Shown: positions 6,993 to 8,856 of the stretch, piece after piece
Layout of the letters: each line of letters opens with the position of its first letter
Position numbering within the stretch: the first letter of the stretch is position 1
Notes under the pieces: generated by a model
Told to the model about the DNA's origin: nothing
Databases searched by the model: none
Seen by the model: only the letters and a program-made list of their open reading frames with translations
Assembly: GCA_016177865.1 (NCBI GenBank)
Contig: JACOUJ010000125.1
Span: 1-8,856 of the forward strand
Source: Candidatus Rokuibacteriota bacterium
GTDB lineage: Bacteria > Methylomirabilota > Methylomirabilia > Rokubacteriales > JACOUJ01
Direction: 5' to 3'
DNA length: 8,856 nt
Program-made: the position numbers and the translations under genes

Positions 6993-6999
6993 AGGGAGA

Positions 7000-8856
7000 A
7001 TGGCGGCCGAAGTTCGGGGGGGAGCGGCCCGCGAGAAAGATCCCACCGTAGAGCGGATCCTGGATCGACTGAACCCATCGCAAGCCGATGCCGTGGCCCA
7101 TGACGCCGGGCCGCTCTTGATCGTCGCGGGCGCGGGGACCGGAAAGACCACGGTCATCACCCGCCGGATCGCCTACCTGATCACCCGGAAGCGCTGCCGG
7201 CCCGAAGAGATCCTCGCGCTGACCTTTACCGACAAGGCTGCGGCCGAGATGGAAGAGCGGGTGGATCAGCTCGTTCCGTACGGCTATGCCGATGTGTGGA
7301 TCTCGACTTTCCACGCTTTCGGCGACCGACTGCTCCGGGAGAACGCTTTGGAGATCGGGTTGACGCCCGACTTCCGCGTCCTCAATCGCGCGGAGCAGGT
7401 GATCTTCTTCCGGGAGCGCCTCTTCGACTTTCCACTCGAGCACTACCGGCCGCTCGGGGATCCTACGCGGCATCTCCAGGCCATCATCTCGCTCATCTCC
7501 CGCGCCAAAGATGAGGACGTTTCGCCCGAAGAATACCTGGCCTACGCCGAGCGGCTCATGGCCGAGGCCGCCGCCCACCCGGCCGACGACGAGCTTCGCG
7601 ACCGGGCGGCCCAACAGAGGGAGCTGGCGCGGACCTACCAGAAATACCGCGAGCTCCTGGCTCAAGATGGGGCCGTGGATTTCGGCGACCAGATCATGTA
7701 CGCGCTGGGGCTCTTTCGCTCGCGCCCCTATGTCCTCGCCCACTACCAGAAACGCTTCAAGTACATCCTCGTTGACGAGTTCCAGGACACCAACTACGCC
7801 CAGTTCGAGATGGTAAAGCTCCTGGCCGCCCGTCACAAAAATCTGGCTGTCGTCGCGGACGACGACCAGTCCATCTACAAGTGGCGCGGCGCGGCCATCT
7901 CGAACGTCCTTGGCTTCAAGGCGGTCTACGCCGAGGCCCGCGAGATCGTCCTCACCGAGAACTACCGCTCCCCACAGCCAATCCTCGATGCCGCCTATCA
8001 GCTCATCGTCAATAACAACCCAGACCGCCTCGAGGTCAAATACGGAATCAGCAAGCGGCTCAGCGCCATGAAGGACGGGGGGGAGTCGCCCAAGCACCTC
8101 CCCTTCGACACTGTGACCTCGGAGGCAGACGCGGTGGCCTCGATCATTCAAGACCGGGCGGAGACGGGGAAGCGCTCCTACAAGGACTTCGCGGTTCTGG
8201 TGCGCGCCAATGCCGACGCTATCCCGTTCCTTCAGGCGTTCAACATACGCGGGATCCCGTGGACCTTTTCGGGGAATCAGGGGCTCTACGGCCGGCCGGA
8301 GGTGCGCCTCCTCATCGCCTTCCTCCGCGCCGTCGCTCACCCGGACGACTCGATCAGCCTCCATTTCCTGGCCTCGTCCGACCTCTACCAGGTTCCGATC
8401 GTGGATCTCACGCGCTCGGCGACGTATGCGGACAGGAAGAATCGCTGGCTCTTCGACGTGCTGCGATCGGCCCGCGAGCTTCCTGAGTTGGCCGAGGGGC
8501 TCGGCGAGGAGGGGCATGGCGCCGTCGTCCGCCTCATCAGAGACCTGACGCGTTATATGGAGCTGTCCCGCGAGATGCCCACGGGCGAGCTGCTCTATCA
8601 GTTCCTCGCCGACTCCGGGTGGCTCGCTCGGATGTCCAAAGCCGCCTCAATCCCGGAGGAGACCGAAGTCCAGAACGTCGCGAAGTTCTTTCAACGGATC
8701 CGGGACGTCGGCCGCTCGCTCAAGTACGATAACGTCCGCGAGTTCGTCAACCACCTCGACGCCCTGATTGATGCCGGCGACGACCCGGCCGTCAGTGAGG
8801 CAGACCTCGATACCCCCGCGGTCCACGTCCTCACCCTCCACAAGGCCAAGGGGCTC
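7000..8856 (+). CDS. UvrD/PcrA-type superfamily 1A DNA helicase, N-terminal 619 residues
   Basis: An uninterrupted frame from the ATG at 7000 to the window end, with no stop reached. The helicase motifs appear in order: Q motif LNPSQADAV (24-32), Walker A AGAGTGKTT (43-51), Ia LALTFTDKAAAEM (72-84), Ib ISTFHAF (101-107), Walker B/II YILVDEFQDTN (255-265), III ADDDQSIYKWRGA (286-298), IV LTENYRS (318-324) and the beginning of V, VHVLTLHKAKGL (608-619). Proteins of this family are ATP-driven 3'-to-5' single-strand translocases that unwind DNA in repair and replication restart. All ATPase residues seen are intact. The missing part holds the rest of motif V, motif VI and any C-terminal domain, so I cannot tell a plain UvrD/PcrA from a helicase-nuclease fusion; I leave the symbol blank. 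ATG 7000 is the only standard start shortly before the Q motif; an in-frame GTG at 6973 is a weaker alternative. Confidence 0.95.
   Translation, partial: MAAEVRGGAAREKDPTVERILDRLNPSQADAVAHDAGPLLIVAGAGTGKTTVITRRIAYLITRKRCRPEEILALTFTDKAAAEMEERVDQLVPYGYADVWISTFHAFGDRLLRENALEIGLTPDFRVLNRAEQVIFFRERLFDFPLEHYRPLGDPTRHLQAIISLISRAKDEDVSPEEYLAYAERLMAEAAAHPADDELRDRAAQQRELARTYQKYRELLAQDGAVDFGDQIMYALGLFRSRPYVLAHYQKRFKYILVDEFQDTNYAQFEMVKLLAARHKNLAVVADDDQSIYKWRGAAISNVLGFKAVYAEAREIVLTENYRSPQPILDAAYQLIVNNNPDRLEVKYGISKRLSAMKDGGESPKHLPFDTVTSEADAVASIIQDRAETGKRSYKDFAVLVRANADAIPFLQAFNIRGIPWTFSGNQGLYGRPEVRLLIAFLRAVAHPDDSISLHFLASSDLYQVPIVDLTRSATYADRKNRWLFDVLRSARELPELAEGLGEEGHGAVVRLIRDLTRYMELSREMPTGELLYQFLADSGWLARMSKAASIPEETEVQNVAKFFQRIRDVGRSLKYDNVREFVNHLDALIDAGDDPAVSEADLDTPAVHVLTLHKAKGL

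Noticed and set aside
6924..7160. 79-residue N-terminal extension of the acylase
   Set aside because: It is antisense to the helicase N-terminus including its Walker A motif. The ATG at 6923 directly precedes a proper basic-plus-hydrophobic export signal.
6739..8517. 592-codon minus-strand open frame opposite the helicase
   Set aside because: The plus strand encodes every SF1A helicase motif in order over this span. The antisense product has repeated Val/Gly/Asp/Glu patterns and no family signature.

Overview
The window is a GC-rich bacterial stretch with five protein-coding genes packed onto both strands. Two of them run off the window edges. I see no rRNA, tRNA, CRISPR array, insertion sequence or phage gene. 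High GC in most of the window, TTG starts and the mix of families fit an environmental bacterium (something like Methylomirabilota/Rokubacteria or a GC-rich delta-proteobacterial-type lineage). That placement is a guess from overall feel, not from a marker gene.

Left part (1-4357, minus strand, transcribed right to left): a tight three-gene cassette. First comes a stand-alone beta-ketoacyl-ACP synthase-like (KS) protein (3113-4357). Nine bases later comes a large membrane sensor histidine kinase (608-3103) with about nine transmembrane segments, GAF, PAS, HisKA and HATPase domains. A four-base TTGA overlap then leads to a degenerate-receiver plus GAF protein (start 611, continuing beyond base 1). 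All three start with TTG, each exactly 7 bases after a Shine-Dalgarno core, so they look like one co-translated unit. The KS has unusual active-site residues: Cys and the first His are kept, but the second catalytic His position is Gln.

Middle (4358-4556): a 199-base gap holding a GC-rich hairpin with a 7-T tract, which probably ends the upstream transcript, and the leader of the KS cassette.

Right part (4557-8856): a penicillin-acylase-family Ntn hydrolase (4557-6923, minus) is divergently transcribed from a UvrD/PcrA-type superfamily 1 helicase (7000 onward, plus, cut off at motif V). The 76 bases between them carry a -10-like box for each direction, so close to the start codons that both mRNAs could be nearly leaderless.

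How the genes may work together: the helicase is probably ordinary DNA-repair housekeeping. The KS, histidine kinase and receiver-like protein look like a signalling cassette in which a KS-like enzyme makes, or has been recruited to bind, an acyl compound connected with the sensor. The neighbouring N-acyl-amide hydrolase family member could act on related molecules, but it is separated by a terminator. This functional link is inference from gene order only.
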